From Antedon bifida (lineage: Eukaryota; Echinodermata; Crinoidea; Comatulida; Antedonidae), in assembly GCA_963402885.1 (NCBI GenBank), contig OY727102.1, positions 1 to 64,000 on the forward strand: a DNA stretch of 64,000 nucleotides. The letters are read 5' to 3'. The translations under genes and the position numbers were made by a program. Below the pieces are notes generated by a model. The model ran no database searches, was not told where the DNA came from, and was given only the letters and a program-made list of their open reading frames with translations. This document shows positions 43,601 to 58,600 of this stretch, in pieces; the first letter of the stretch is position 1, and every line of letters begins with the position of its first letter.

Positions 43601-46600
43601 ATCTAAAATATAAATTAAATAACATATAACATTATATTCAGAAAATAACAGACAGCTTTGGAGTATTCAAAGTACAGTGTTAGAATAATAAAAGGGCTCT
43701 TTCAATGTAAAACTAAACTCATGTGTGTGCCAGGAAGTGCATAGATATTTGTTGATGTATGTGAAATGATGTAACAAAAAGATGACAACGTTACATCAAT
43801 TTGTCTCTCAGACTGCAAATAGGTACATAGGTACTACATGAAGTAAAATAGACAAATAACTTGTTTCTAAGAAAGGAATTGAATGTACAGTTAGCTGTAT
43901 CTTATGACTATAAAATAGATAGACGGATTCATGCAATTTCTTCTAGATTTAAAACAAATAATATGCAGCAGGCACTGTTTTATAGAGAATATTCTAGTTA
44001 AGTCTTCCTCTCAAAAAAAAAAAATTGTATGTCAGAAATCAGTTGAAATATAACTCTTTGTAATTTTTTTGCAAATAAACCTAAAAAAGACATATTTGAC
44101 AGTATCACAGTCAGTTCTCAATAAGTTGTTATTACCATAAAATTATCCTCAGTACCAGGATCAAACAACTTCTTGTCCTTTTCCTCTCCTTTTAGCAAGG
44201 CATGGCAGGAATACTGCCCTCTGTTGTCATACACAATGAGAGTTACGGGAGATGACATATCATCCGATGACTTCATGTTAGTTCTTACTGAAACTTTCCA
44301 ATTTCCTTTACTTGTTGAATTGTCATTGCATTCCACTTCTCCTAATAACATAATCTCCCGTTCCAATTTTCCATCTTCAACACCATCATCAAACCATCTA
44401 GTTTAGATTAAATGTGTATATCAGCATTATAATCATACAAAGTATTCTCTCTTAACAACCATCCTTATCTTTCTTATCCAATTTATAACATTTTTAAGCA
44501 TCCACTTTAGGATACTTACCTCTGGCAAGGAAAAACAAATTGTGTTTGAGAATGAATATCTTCCTTGATGGTGATTTCTTCCACAAACCAACCTGCACCA
44601 TAACCATTTGCATTGTGACCCAGAAGCAACCTGTTTGGTCTCATCAAGTCCACTGCTTCAATTGAAAACATATTCACCTATGAAGAAAAGCAAAACCTTT
44701 TACTATTGCTGTACAATATTTAAGGTGACCCTTATCCCAAGCTTGATCTTGAAAATAAGAGTTAACGTTTACCTGATTTTTGTAAAAATTTTGTTTCCCT
44801 GGAGATGATGGTATGTGTAACCTGTTTAGTTGTCGTTTACCACTGTCACCTTTCTCCCCATTGATAACTATAAAGGGAGATGCATCAGTCCAAGATGCTG
44901 CTCGATTACCAGTTTTAATAGCAACTATGTACTTCTTAACTATGAGAAAAAAAACAGAAATACATACTGTAGTAAATAATCATGTTTAGTAAATAACAAC
45001 TTATTGTCAAAAGGCTGTTATTAAAGTCGGGTTTTGTTTAAAATATTCACTAACCTAATGGGATTGTTGCATCTGGTCTGATGGCAGCCATCTCTAAACA
45101 GGTATCACAAATAACATCCATATTGTCTTCTTTGTTTTCTTTAGCAGGATCATCCTTTATATCGTTAACTGAAGATTGATCTTTGTTTTCAATTTCTTTT
45201 GTTTCCTCATCTAATGTTCCTTTTTCTTCCTTGTTGAGAGTATGGATATTCTCATCTTCTTTCAACCAGCGATTAGCAAAGAAGTGAAATTCTTGATGTG
45301 TATCTTTATCTTTCATTTTTATCTGCAAAAATGGCAGTTATAGTAATATATTTATACTGCAATAAGAACACTCTTGTGAAGCTAAAGCCATTTTAAAGTC
45401 ATGAAAATATACAGAATATATGAAAATATAATACTCAATTTTTATTTTTGTTACATATATTTTGAACAAACCTTTTCAATAAACCAATCAGGGTCATGTT
45501 CACTATTATCATGAACAATTCGAATTTTGTAAAGACTTCCAATTTCACCAACATCAATCTGAAATAACAGAATAAAAAACAACAAATCAATTAATATTCC
45601 AATTCAGATGCCATGACCAAAGTTTAATTGACTTTAATGTGTTATCCTTGTGGGGTACTTTATCCTTCAATCGTCATAAGCATAGCCTGTCAATTAATCT
45701 TACAATCACTCGTCTTAAGGATAGCCACAGCATTTTATAACCAACTAATATAGCTTAACACAAATTTGTAATTTTAATTTATAGAAATATTTACCTCAAA
45801 TTGTTTTACAGACCCTGGTGGAAATCTGGAAGCCTTTTTACAATCTGTACTTGTTTGTTGCACATCTGCTTTGTTCTCTTCTCCATCATTCTCAAATTTA
45901 TCATCATTCTTGTTCTCGCCTTCTTCTTTATTCTGGTTTTCATCATCTTCTTCATTCCTGGTCTCATCGTCTTTTTCTTCATTCTTTTTCTCATCATCAT
46001 TTTTATCTTCTTCATTCTTGTTCTCATCATAATTTTTATCTTCTTCATTCTTGTTCTCATCATTTTTATCTTCTTCAGTCTTGTTCTCATCATCTTTTTC
46101 ATCTTCAGTCTTGCTGTTGTTATCATCTTCCTTGATCTCTTCATTATCTGTGTCTTTATCATCTTCATTTGTATGTTCTTCAGTCAAAGGTAATATACAA
46201 CTAGAGCCTTCTCTACCATAAACCTGTATAGTTACGTTTGCATCTGTACCCATATTATCTTCCCTACCTGTTGTTACCCACACTAACCACTTGCCTGTAG
46301 AATTTGACTCGCCGTCATCGGCTGGTTTTTCTTCATCGCCTTCAATAATTTCTACAAATTGTTCACCTACAAAACAATCTCAATATTTTATTTTTTTGTT
46401 TAGAAAAATAACATTTTTTAAAGTTTATAATGTTTGCTTATTCTCTGTGCCTGGTTATATTTTGCCATGTAGCAATTTCTATATAAAATGTTTCTGTGAG
46501 GTCAGAGTCCTGGCAACATAGATGACATAACAACTCTATTAATTTCAATTACTAAGAGGAGATGATAGAATGCCTGAATCTGGCAAGAGGTGGAAGATTA

Positions 46601-49600
46601 TGAATTGTCACCAAAATAATAAATAAGTATAAAAAACGCTAGTGATGGTCCAACAAAAGGGATGGAGTTGAACTTCAACATGAATATTTTCACTAGCTCA
46701 CATAATTATGTTTATACCTTCGACTTTTAGTTCTTTCTCAAAAATAGCATTGCCAGTGGTTGGGTTCAATCCAAGCCAATCATGACAAGGAAACCGGGTT
46801 TCTGTCAAGGAAATCTTATTTTCACGAACTGTTGCATAATCTAGCAGCCATGCTTCTTGATCCACATCAGTTTGGAAATAGAAGACCATTTTCTCAAGTT
46901 TTCCCAAAGAAACTGAATTGATCAAAAATGTATCCTCCTTTGAAAGTAATAATTTTTATAAATGATTAAAAGGACATATAATGGCAAATATAGAAACATC
47001 AATATAGATAAAAAGAACATATTTTAAAAGGAATTAATTGTTACAGACCGTGAATAAAGTGAACACAATATACCTGGCCATACATAAATGGCGTTTCCTT
47101 ATTTGATTTCACAAGTGTTCTTTTGCCAGTGTTTCCAAACTCTCCATACATGATAACACTAACATTTCCATCTGTGTCCGCATCTTCCTCTTTGTTTGTT
47201 ATTGTTCGTAATTCATACATAAAAACTGCAATGTACAACATATTATAATGAATAACTACATTTTGAGAGAATTAGACTGGTTACAGTATACATAGTATAA
47301 ATTGGAGATTCTGAATAATTCTTTCTACAACACTGAGTAGGGTTATAAACAGTTCAATACAAATACTTGTTTGCTCACCTTGTGGTGGTTCAACATCAGG
47401 CAAAAGAACTGGCATTTCTAACACATCAAAACCTTGCTTATCATAAGTCAACCAAGAATCAAATCGAAATGTATAAGCATCTTTGCTTAGTTCATCTTCA
47501 ATTATAATCTTTAGTAGAAAGAACACATTTATTAAGCAAATTCTAAAAAAAACAACTAAATAATAATTATTGGATTCAACATCATCATCTCATTATTACT
47601 ACTAGATTATGTAGCGAGACAATACATTGAACTTATTGACTTTCACCAGAATCATGAAGCCAATATTTATACCTTGCTTTTTGCTTGTCTAAATTCGCTT
47701 ACTCCAATCATTGTCAGCAGTTTATAAGCCTCCTTACTTTTAAAACTATCTAATGTATGTCTATTATGTTTCAATGGAATTCCCTGATTGTGAAACAATA
47801 AACAATCCACTATTCAAATGATTGTTGTTAATACTGTGAATAATAAATCTAAAGATTTACTTTTAATTCTAGAAAGTAACAAACTTTACATGTATACTGT
47901 AGATGTATTTTGATACTATAAACTTGATATAACTTGGTAACTATTTACCTCATTTACATGCCAATTTGGGTTATCTCCTGAATTGTCATGTGTTAATCGA
48001 ACTTTCTGAACTTCACCAATATCACCAGCATCTACCTAAAATTGCAATTTATATTAAATACACATTATACAGGCTATCTTCAATTTTGTTTTAGATTTGC
48101 AAGGGCCTTGTTTTTATATCTGCCAAAAGAACATCATGCATCATGAAATAAGAGTTAATATGGTATTATAAAATAGTAAATTGATAGTAATTCCAGACCT
48201 GACTTACCTTTACAGAAGCATGTCCATTTGGTACAAATTCATCAATATCTAAATGAAGTGGATCAGAATCACCTTTGACACCACAGATAGTCAAATAAAC
48301 TTTAGCACTTGTGCCTGCATCAGCATATTCACTTGTCCTTACAGTTACCTTCCATGTTCCTTCTGTTTTTAAAGAAATGGAAAATATATGATTTTTTCCA
48401 TTCAATCAAATATATCAAATGTGCAATGTAAATGAATGTGTGGTCTGTAAACCTTTGATGCAACTAATAATTATTTAACTGTTACATTGAGTAGTAAAAA
48501 TAAGAACATTTACTTGAATCTGGCTTATCCTCCTTCAACTCTTCTTTGAAAACTGGTCGTACACCTTTAAAATCATTGATGGTATATTATTAACATTTGA
48601 ATCAAATCAAAACATGAGATTTTTCACCATTATCCTATTGTAGCTTCTATTTCATTTTAGATCAACAATCAAAATTAAAGTTACGCACCAAATAATTTAA
48701 AATTCATTTCTGTTTTTCTCTCTCCTACATGGTCATCAAGCCATTCATTACATTGGAAATAATATTCTTCCTTTGCATCAGTACTTTTTTTTATTTCAAA
48801 ATGTTCAATAAACATTCCCGCACCTTAAAAACGAAACAATATATTAAAGAGGTATAAATACAACAAATATAATGACTTTAAAGCATAATATTGCTGACAC
48901 AACTAAATTCTAATAAATAAAAATGTTTTTTATATTAATAATTTAATGATTTTACCATAGCCTATAGCATCATGTGATACTTTAACCCTCTTAATCTCTC
49001 CTAAATCGACTGCTTCAACTTTAAATGTATTTCTTTGGCTCTTCATAAACTTTGATGTTGGTTTCTCCAATGCATTATATAGTAATCTTCTACCAGTGTC
49101 CCCACGTTCACCATGAAGAGTAATCCAAACATTAGCATCTGTATAACATGCTAAATGATCTCCAACATCCAATTTTACTAGATAAACGTTTACTGGTAAC
49201 ACATCTTGATTTTCCCGTATTGCAGGCAATTCACGAACGATATCAAAATCATCTTGATAACGAGACAACCAACGATCAAAGTGGAATATTAATGTTTCTT
49301 CAGTGTGTTTGTCCACCATAGAAATATCATGAACATGCCAACCTTCCCAACACCTTTCTTCTTCCATACCAATGCGTATTTTATAAATTTCAACAATGTC
49401 ACCAACATTTACCTAATGAATATATAAATGTCACATAACCCAATTTTAACTATTTTACTTTAAAACAAATATAATCTATAAAGAAATAACATACTTCTGT
49501 TATAACTATCTGCATCGTCTTACTTAACCCATGATAGAATTTGTTCAATACATTGTTCTATATTTGTATGCATTAACCAATATTGTTCCTGTATAGGAGT

Positions 49601-52600
49601 TACTAAGAAATGAAGTATTTGGAAACTATGTATTTTGGTCTGAATAGAAATGTAACATACTTGGATATGCTTAATCAAGGTAAGGTACATTTTAAAAAAA
49701 ATATCAGAAAAGTTTACCTCAAACTCATCAGTTGCTCCTGCCTCAAAAGAGTTATGCTCTGTTTCCTCAGTTAGTAGGATTTGTTTTGACTTGTTATCTT
49801 TTCCATAAACAACCAGATGAATCAATCCATTACCAACTGGTTTAGAATCTTTGGAAGTATTGACAACAACTTTCCATTCACCATCTAAAAAGTATAAATA
49901 TCAACAATATTGCTCTACCACCTCAAACAACTTTGTAATTAAAAATAAATAAAAACATATAAATATATATTTTTACTTATCCATTACATTTTTACATACA
50001 GTAATGCTATAAATTTCATAGTATTCAATTAAAAACAATTTTTTTAAATACAAATATTTTCACTCACGTGTCTCTGGTTTGTCAGATTCTGAAAAAAGGT
50101 ATTTTAAAAGAGTCACAAATATATACGATGTTCAATTATGTATTTATGAAATCAAAACTCTAGACATCTAACAACATGCAATTGGACTTTTATAATGTGT
50201 CGAAGAGTGGTAGTCACCTAACATGAGGAGGTACCTCCAGAATAACACTTTTATCTACATAATGAATGTACTCTAACACTCTTTGCCGGGAGGGCAGACA
50301 ATACATCTTTAGTAATTTTAATAATTACCAGTATGAAACTACTTGTTGACAGATATTATTTAAAGGTATCCTTACTTGTTTTGTCCTTCAATTTAACTTG
50401 CTCACTAAGTACATCCTTGTCTAAAGACCAAATTTGAATATCATATTCTTTCCCTGGCTCAAGTTCACCATATTCTGCCTTAAACACATCTGATGCTACA
50501 ACCTTTTCTATTGGTTTAGCCTCTTTATTATCTGCCATTACACATACCACTTTAAAGCCTGTATAATTTCCATTTGGCTTTTTCCAGGTTACTACAATTG
50601 TATTTAGAGTAGTTTCTGTTTTTGCTTCAATTACTGCCATAGGCTCTGCAATTGAAATTCATTATGAGTAAATCAATTCCATTGGCTTTACATGTAAAAC
50701 ATGATGACAGCTTAATAATACAAGCAGTATATAAAGAAAATTTAAAAAAGACTATTGAAATATTATCAAATAACCAAACAAAAACAGTGATAACAAAAGC
50801 TTAACTTATTCAGATCACAATAATGGTACATACATCAGCAATGACCTATTGTGACATTTAAAAAGGTACGACAGGATTACATACTTTAGAACATTTTTAA
50901 CATTGTATAAAACATGAGAACAAGCAGTATGAATGAATGTGAACCATATATATACAAAAGATAAATCCAACATTGAAGCCAAACTCCATGAAAATCAACA
51001 AAGCTAAAAAATGAATTGGAATATTAAACAAATACTGTAGAGAGTTTATGTCACTCACTTTCAAGAGACATTACTTTGTTAGTTAAAACAACTGGTTCAC
51101 TTTGGACATCTTCAACCAATGTAAAAATATTAGTTGTGTATTCTTGCTCAAACTGAAGTTCTGAGAACTTTATCATGGTCTTGTCTGGATCTAGTATTCT
51201 GATTTCAGAGTCATCAGATCCAGAAGAAGTTAGGTTTACTTGATAATTTGTAAATTTGCCATCAGGTGGTTTCCATGACAATATCAATGAATTGCTCACT
51301 TGCTGTACTTTAGCATTCTGGACAACGTCAGGTTCTATATTTAAGCGAAGCAAACATGCATGTAACAAAATAAGCAACATCCACAACATGACATCCCAGA
51401 TAACTTCAGTAAGAAGTGCAAAGGCAAGGAAATGTTAATGTACGTATTGAATTCATGCCTGGTTTCATTATAACAAGGAAGATACAATTGGAGGCATGGC
51501 TTCATTATAATACAATTATTCCTATAGGAACAAATATACACTGAAAGTACCCGGTTACTCAACAGCTCAATATGTTTAATAGTCAAATGCAACTGAATTT
51601 CTTGAATGCATTGATATGTTCTTTATAATTGAATTGTACAAGCTGTGACCTGAGATGTATGTTATATCCGTTTGTTATTTTATACTCTTATTAGTTCACA
51701 AATGAGACAACAAATTTAATATAAAAAAAAACAACAAAATGTACATCACTGACAAAACAAACAAATAAAATGAACATAGAAGCAAATAATACTTTTCACA
51801 AGACAGCAAAAATTTAAATAAAAATAAAAAGTAAAAGAAAAAGCAAATGAAAAAAAAATATTATAAGCAAACATATTTGAACAAAAAAAAAACAAGTTAA
51901 AATGATACAGAAAGTATGTTTTTTGTACTAAATATCCATGCAATGAAACTTACTTGTTCGCTGTTTAAGGTTAATACTTTTGCTTTCTTGTTCACCAGCT
52001 ATTGTAAATATATCAATTATGTAATGACATCCTCCTTCTAAGTTACTTATCTTTGCTCTAGTTGTTTTCTCATCAACATATACGGTAATTGGTTGTTTCT
52101 CATTTAATCCAACAGAAGCTATACTACCCCGTCTACTGCCACCTTTTGAATCAAGCTTGTTTTTAGATTTCTCATCAGTTTTTGATCTGTCTCCAGTTCT
52201 ACTCTTTGATCTGTCTCCAGTTCTACTCTTTGATCTATCTCCAGTTCTACTCTTCGATCTGTCACCAGTTCTACTCTTTGATCTGTCTCCAGTTCTACTT
52301 TTCGATCGGTCACCTGCATCACTTTTTCTTCGGTCACCTGCATCACTTTTTCTACGGTCTTCTTTTGTTCGTTCACCCGCTTTACTATTCCTTCGTTTGT
52401 CCGAAGAAGATATTTCAGTATTACTCCGTTCATATTTTACACCAGTTGGTTGTTTTTTAGTCAGGTCGCTGTTGGATCTATTTGAAGGTTTTGGACCAGA
52501 AATAAGTGGTAAGCAAATAACTTTGTAACCAGTAAGTTCCCCTGAAGGTCGATCCCAATTTACAGTAATTGATTTGGCTGTCGCCTCTGATGCAGCATTT

Positions 52601-55600
52601 AATACTTCATGAGGTTCTACAAAAATAGAAATATAAGACAAAATATAACAAATCAGACAAGTTAATGATACAAACGATATTTTAAAATAGCAATGCATCA
52701 ATCTATGGGATTGATTTATTTATTCTTATTTTATACTAATTAGTATTATAACACACCTGACTGTCATTTGGAATTAGCCCTACCTAACGAAAAAGTGATA
52801 TGTTCTCACCATCCAACTCATAAGTATTCAATATTTGTATACTAGTGTATTGTTTTTTTAACGTTGTACAGTTTCATAACAGTTAGGTTTCATGGGATAT
52901 GATTTCAACAAAACAAAAATAATCATACTTGTATGTTTGATAACTTGAACTGGTTCACTTTCCACATCTCCATTTGTAGTAAATATTGCAATAGTATATT
53001 CCCGACCTGGTGCTAAATTATTGAATGATGTTTTAACTTCATCTGCATCTTTGATAATTACTTCGTTTTGTTCAGCATCACCAGGAGTTATTGTCAGACG
53101 ATAGCCCTCACAATTCTGCTCTGGTTTTTTCCAGCCAACAACAATGGTTCTCCTGGTACTATCCGTTTTAGGATCTCGAACCTGGTCTGACATTGACTCT
53201 AATAAATGAATTATTAAAAATAACTTTTGTTTCTTTATACATATAGTATATAGGCAACAGCCTACCAGTAGATAAATCTATAATTAGAAGATATAATTTC
53301 ATCTATATCATCAATTAATTAATTCAGACCTCTTTTTTTAAACTATCAAATATTTATATTATAAAAATTAACTATTTCAACCACAAACTTACTTGTACGT
53401 GCATCTAATTTGACAATATCACTTTTTTTAAAGTCAAATACAGTTACAATATCAATCTCATAGACTTTTCCAGGTGATAATCCAGTAAATGTAGCCTCAG
53501 TGCAAGCCGGGGTGCTTATAGTTTGTTCAGGATCATCTCCATCAGGTGGCTTCAACTTTAACTGATAACCATTCATGTTTCCATCTGGTTGCTTCCAAGA
53601 TACCTCAATAGAATGAGTTGTTGCTACAGACACAGCATCAAGTACAGGCAACAAAACAACATCTGGAATTTCTGTTATAAATAAAACGGATTCTTAAATA
53701 GAAGCATAAAACAGTAAAATCATAGAAGACAACCAGTAAAGATAACAATTACACTGATCTGTCTGTGTTTTACACACATTGTATACACACCTATTAACAG
53801 ATCCATACCAAAGTCTCTGTTTTACACACATTGTATACACACCTATTAACAGATCCATACCAAAGTCAACAAAACACAAAGTAAGGCAGAATTAAATACT
53901 CACTGGTAGTTTCTCTAAGAACTAATTTGTCGCTCTCAATATCATCACATAACACCATAATCTCTACACGGTACTTCTTGCCTGGTGTTAAACCTTGGAA
54001 TTCAACTGATCTTTTTGTAACATCTAACTTAAGTGTAGAATTCTTTGAATCTGCAGGAGTTAACTTTACTTTATATCCAGTCCAATTTCCTTCATCTGGC
54101 GCATCCCAAGTAACAGATATTGAGCGAAATGATGCTTTAATTTCACCACCGATGGCAGGATTTGGTTCTATTGCAAGATAGTAGATACATAGTTCTTTTT
54201 AAACCAATCTATTTTTTAAATTTCATTTATTCCACTTTTGGACAATCTGTTGATTGTTAAAAACTGTATATAATATACTACTATTAAGAAAAAAAAAACG
54301 AATTTGCCATGTTAAGAAATGTAATAGTGTGAATTAGCAACATAAGAATAAAAACTCAGATTATTTTCTTTTAAGTATTTGAGATTCAACAACTAGAATG
54401 TTTATTGTGGCTATGGCCCTGTCACCAAGTCTCTACTTCTACAATTTATTTCTAGAATTATTCTTATTTAGAATATAATTTATAATGAATTGACTTACTA
54501 GTAGTAGCATTTATTGTAACAGTATCTCCTTTTAAATCCTCATTGAGTGATATTATATCAAAGCTGTATTCATAACCAGGATTTAGTCCTGTAAATTCTG
54601 CTTGAGTCAAACTTGGATTTCTAATGTCAATAATCGGCTTGTCAATCTTGGCTGGCATACATTTTACACAGTAACCAGTCACGTCACCAGCAGGTTTCCT
54701 CCATTTAACAATTGCAGTTGTTGTCCCTACTTCTACTTCTTCTTGAGAAATTGGTTTAGGATCTATTTAATTTAATTTAATTCACACTTTAAATATTGTT
54801 GAAGAAAAACATAATACAAAATAAAGTAAAATATTAGTTAGTTAACCACATTGGGGCATGAGCCACTTTGATGCAGTGATGAAGAACTATAAAGATGTTG
54901 ACAATTTATTAAATACTAAAGTAAGTATTTTATAAAAAAGAGTATTGTAAAAACAAAATAGTGTACACAATGCTATAATCATTATACAACAGCAGACTAT
55001 AGATAACAACACTAACAAATCTTGAAGACTTGTCTATTATGTACAAACTTACTTGTTGCAGGTTTGCCTGGAAATAGTTCTCGACTTATTTTCTTATCAC
55101 CTTTTCCCACATCAAACCATCTGAAATGATGAAGTTACTAATTTAGAACTAAAAAGTAAGTAAATCAAATGAGTGACATCAGAATGAATAACCTTCTCAA
55201 TCAATCAAGTATCAAATGGCAGTTAGTGACATCAGAATGAATAACCTTCTCAATCAATCAAGTATCAAATGGCAGTTAGTGACATCAGAATGAATAACCT
55301 TCTAAATCAATCAAGTATTGATGGACATTTTTGACCTTTTTTTTATAATTGTGTTTTGTAAAGAGAAAATTTTGGTGGGGTAGTTTTTCTCTTTGCTGAT
55401 AATATGTAACTAACTCTAACAATGTGAATAGAAAGCCTACATTACTTACTTCCTGCAAGGAAAATAAACCTCATTTTTTGCAGTTTTAGATTCCTTAATG
55501 ATAACCTTATCAACAAACCAGCCTACATCTGGAGATTTTCCATCATGTAATAGAACAGCTTTTGATATCTTTCCAAGCCAAACTGCCTCAATTTCAAATA

Positions 55601-58600
55601 CATCCATCTGACCAGATCTGAAAATGTCTTCATTATTCTTGGATTTGTAAAGATGCCTTTTACCAGTATCACCGTATTTGCCATGAATATTCAAGAATAC
55701 ATTTGCATTAGTTTCCGCCTCTTCATTGCTGCCTGTCCACACCATGACGTAATACTTAGTAACTGTAATATTAAACAACCAAATAAGTATGAACCAGTTT
55801 TATTAACATATAATTAAATGCTTCAATAATTTTTTGGATTGAATATCTCAAAATTAAGAATAACTTATACATAGATGACACAAATTGGCTTATATTGTTC
55901 ATACTTGGAAGTGGTTTGTTTGGAGGAATAACTACGGGAAGTTCTCTCCATGTGTCCAGGTCATCATGTTCCTTTGATAACCAACGGTCAAACTCAAAGT
56001 TTAGCTTTGTGCCTGCAAGTAAATTAACCATCTCCACTGTCTTTAAATACCAACTATCCTCTGACTTCCAGTTTTCATATCCAATGCGAATCTTGTAAGG
56101 ATTTCCACAATCACATAAATTGACCTAAAATAACAGATATATGTGATTAAACATTTAAATTATATAGGTATAAACAAGATCAGTAACGAGAATTGTAGCT
56201 AATAATTAAGTTACTGAAATCAGGATAGTAGGAGCTTAATTATTTTGATTAATTGATCATTCATATATAAGATCATACTTACTCTAAAATCTTGTGTTGT
56301 TCCTGGTTGAAAACCACGGCCATGATCTGGAAGCAACGTACACTCATCCATACCTTTATCCCCATACACATGAAGAGTGACCTTTGAACTCCGGCCTGAA
56401 TCTGCATTACTTCCAGTCGTTACAAAGATTTGCCAATCAGTCGCTAAAAAGCAAAATAGTACACATTGATACTAAAAACAGCTTCACCAAATGTACAGGA
56501 TATCTTTTGAATATCATTAATGAATCAAACATAACAATGTAAAAGATGACTGCAATATTAATTCATTGAAAGCTGCAGAGCAATCAAATCAGCACCTAAC
56601 TAAAATTCCTTCATGAGAGACTTAGTCCTTCAATGAAAGTAAGCATGCTAGTATTTTTTGTATTTTAATCAATTTTAATTAATCTGTAATAAACTGATAC
56701 ATTAATAATAATAATAACTTTATTCATCTTTCCACACTTTCAATAGATAAAAATAACAAATATAAATAAATAAAGATGAAAGGTTCCACAGAAACCTGCA
56801 AGGGCTTGTAAAAATGTGGAAACCATAAGATTATAATATAGGTATAAAATTACAGAACAAATAAGTTACACACTAAGTAAAATAGATAAAATTAGAGGTA
56901 ATTAGGCTTGTAGATAACCAACCTTTAATTGATTTAATTTCTGTCAGTTCTAATTCTCTTTCAATTGCATTGTCATCTTGTCCTTCATCAAGCCATCTGA
57001 ACAATTTGGAAACAATTTACCATTAATACATTTTGTGCAAATATATTCTATTTTAGATGTTGAGCTTTATCTTTAAAAAGCACACTTTTATTTATATTAC
57101 CAGGTGGTTTAACAATTTGTTTTGTGCTTGTTAATTTATACACACGTTTGAGCTCACCTGTTGCATGCAAATATGTATTCTGTTTTAGAATCTGAGCTTT
57201 CTCTTATAACAACTTTATGCAAATACCATCCTGCACCAGCACCTTTCCCATCATGCCCAACAATAACTTTTGTAGGTTTCATTACAGTCACTGCTTGTAG
57301 CTCAAACACATCAATCTACAAAACAACAATACCATAGTCCATTTTTTGCAGAATAAGATTGTTTATGCAAAATGTTAAAAAATTTAAAATTGATTTGACA
57401 GGAATATGAATATTGTACATATGCACAACAGATTTTAGGCATAATGATGTTATGAACACAATTACACAAATTTCAAATCCTACAGACAATATATGATAGA
57501 AGTGTACATCCTTTATTTTTTGTTATACATACTTGTCCTTCTTGGAATTTCTCTTCCATGTTTGAATGATGTAAAAGTCTATTTCCAATATCGCCCTTCT
57601 CTCCAACTATGTTAAGATATACATTGGAATCTGTATCACTGCCAGGTTCAACACCGGTGTGCACTTCAACAACATATTTATGAACTAAGTCAAAAAGTAA
57701 AAAAACAGTCAAAACATAAGAATGAAACAATGTATACTGTCCCTGTCTATTATTTTTTACACATTGTCCTCATCAAATACACAAAACATAAAATCTATGA
57801 TTTAATATCAAACTTGTTTGTTACCTTGTAATGGCTTTTTTCCTGGTCTAACTGCTGGTAATTCTCGCCATAAATCACCATCTGCTTCCAGTATGGAGAA
57901 AATATGATTCTTGAATTTGAAGAACAAATGTTCATTTGTTTTCATGTTTTTCAATTTTACTTGAGAAAGTTGCCAGGTTGCATTCTTATTTTTCGATTTA
58001 AGTCCTATTCTGATTTTATATACTTCACCAATATCTAATAAGTTCACCTGTAAAACAAAAAACAATATTGTAAAGATGTAACTGTTCCGTGCAAATGCTC
58101 AATAAATATAATGTCTCTTTCTGTAAATTATTTAAAATGTAATTAATGATCAAAATACATTTAAATTGAGAAAGATTAATTGATTCAAATAAAAATTCCT
58201 TTCCTTACCTTGAATTCATCTTCTTTGTCAACTTGAAACAATTCACCTCCACTGCCCAATTCAAATGGTTTAGAAATGCCTTTGTCGCCATATACAGTCA
58301 ATGCCACCATTTCATTGGTAGCAATTTTCCCAGTTTTTACATATACCTTCCAATCTCCATCTGTTAAAATATATATTATATATATCCAAGTTAAAATATC
58401 AGACCATTAGGATAAAATGCTTGATACCAAAGTAGAGTATAAATAGATGTGTGCGTGTGTGAATTACTTTTAATTCACTTGGAAGCATTGCAATTGATCA
58501 ATCAATTCGAATAATTACAATTTATGATTATTTTACTCTAGTTTTCCAGAACACATGAAATAAAATTAGCACTAATATCATTCTGGTGATAGTTACGTTT

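Noticed and set aside
45801..46193. 130-residue hydrophobic ORF on the plus strand
   Set aside because: It is the antisense of the acidic GAA/GAT-rich insert of PLAT 9; the minus-strand exon has matching splice phases.
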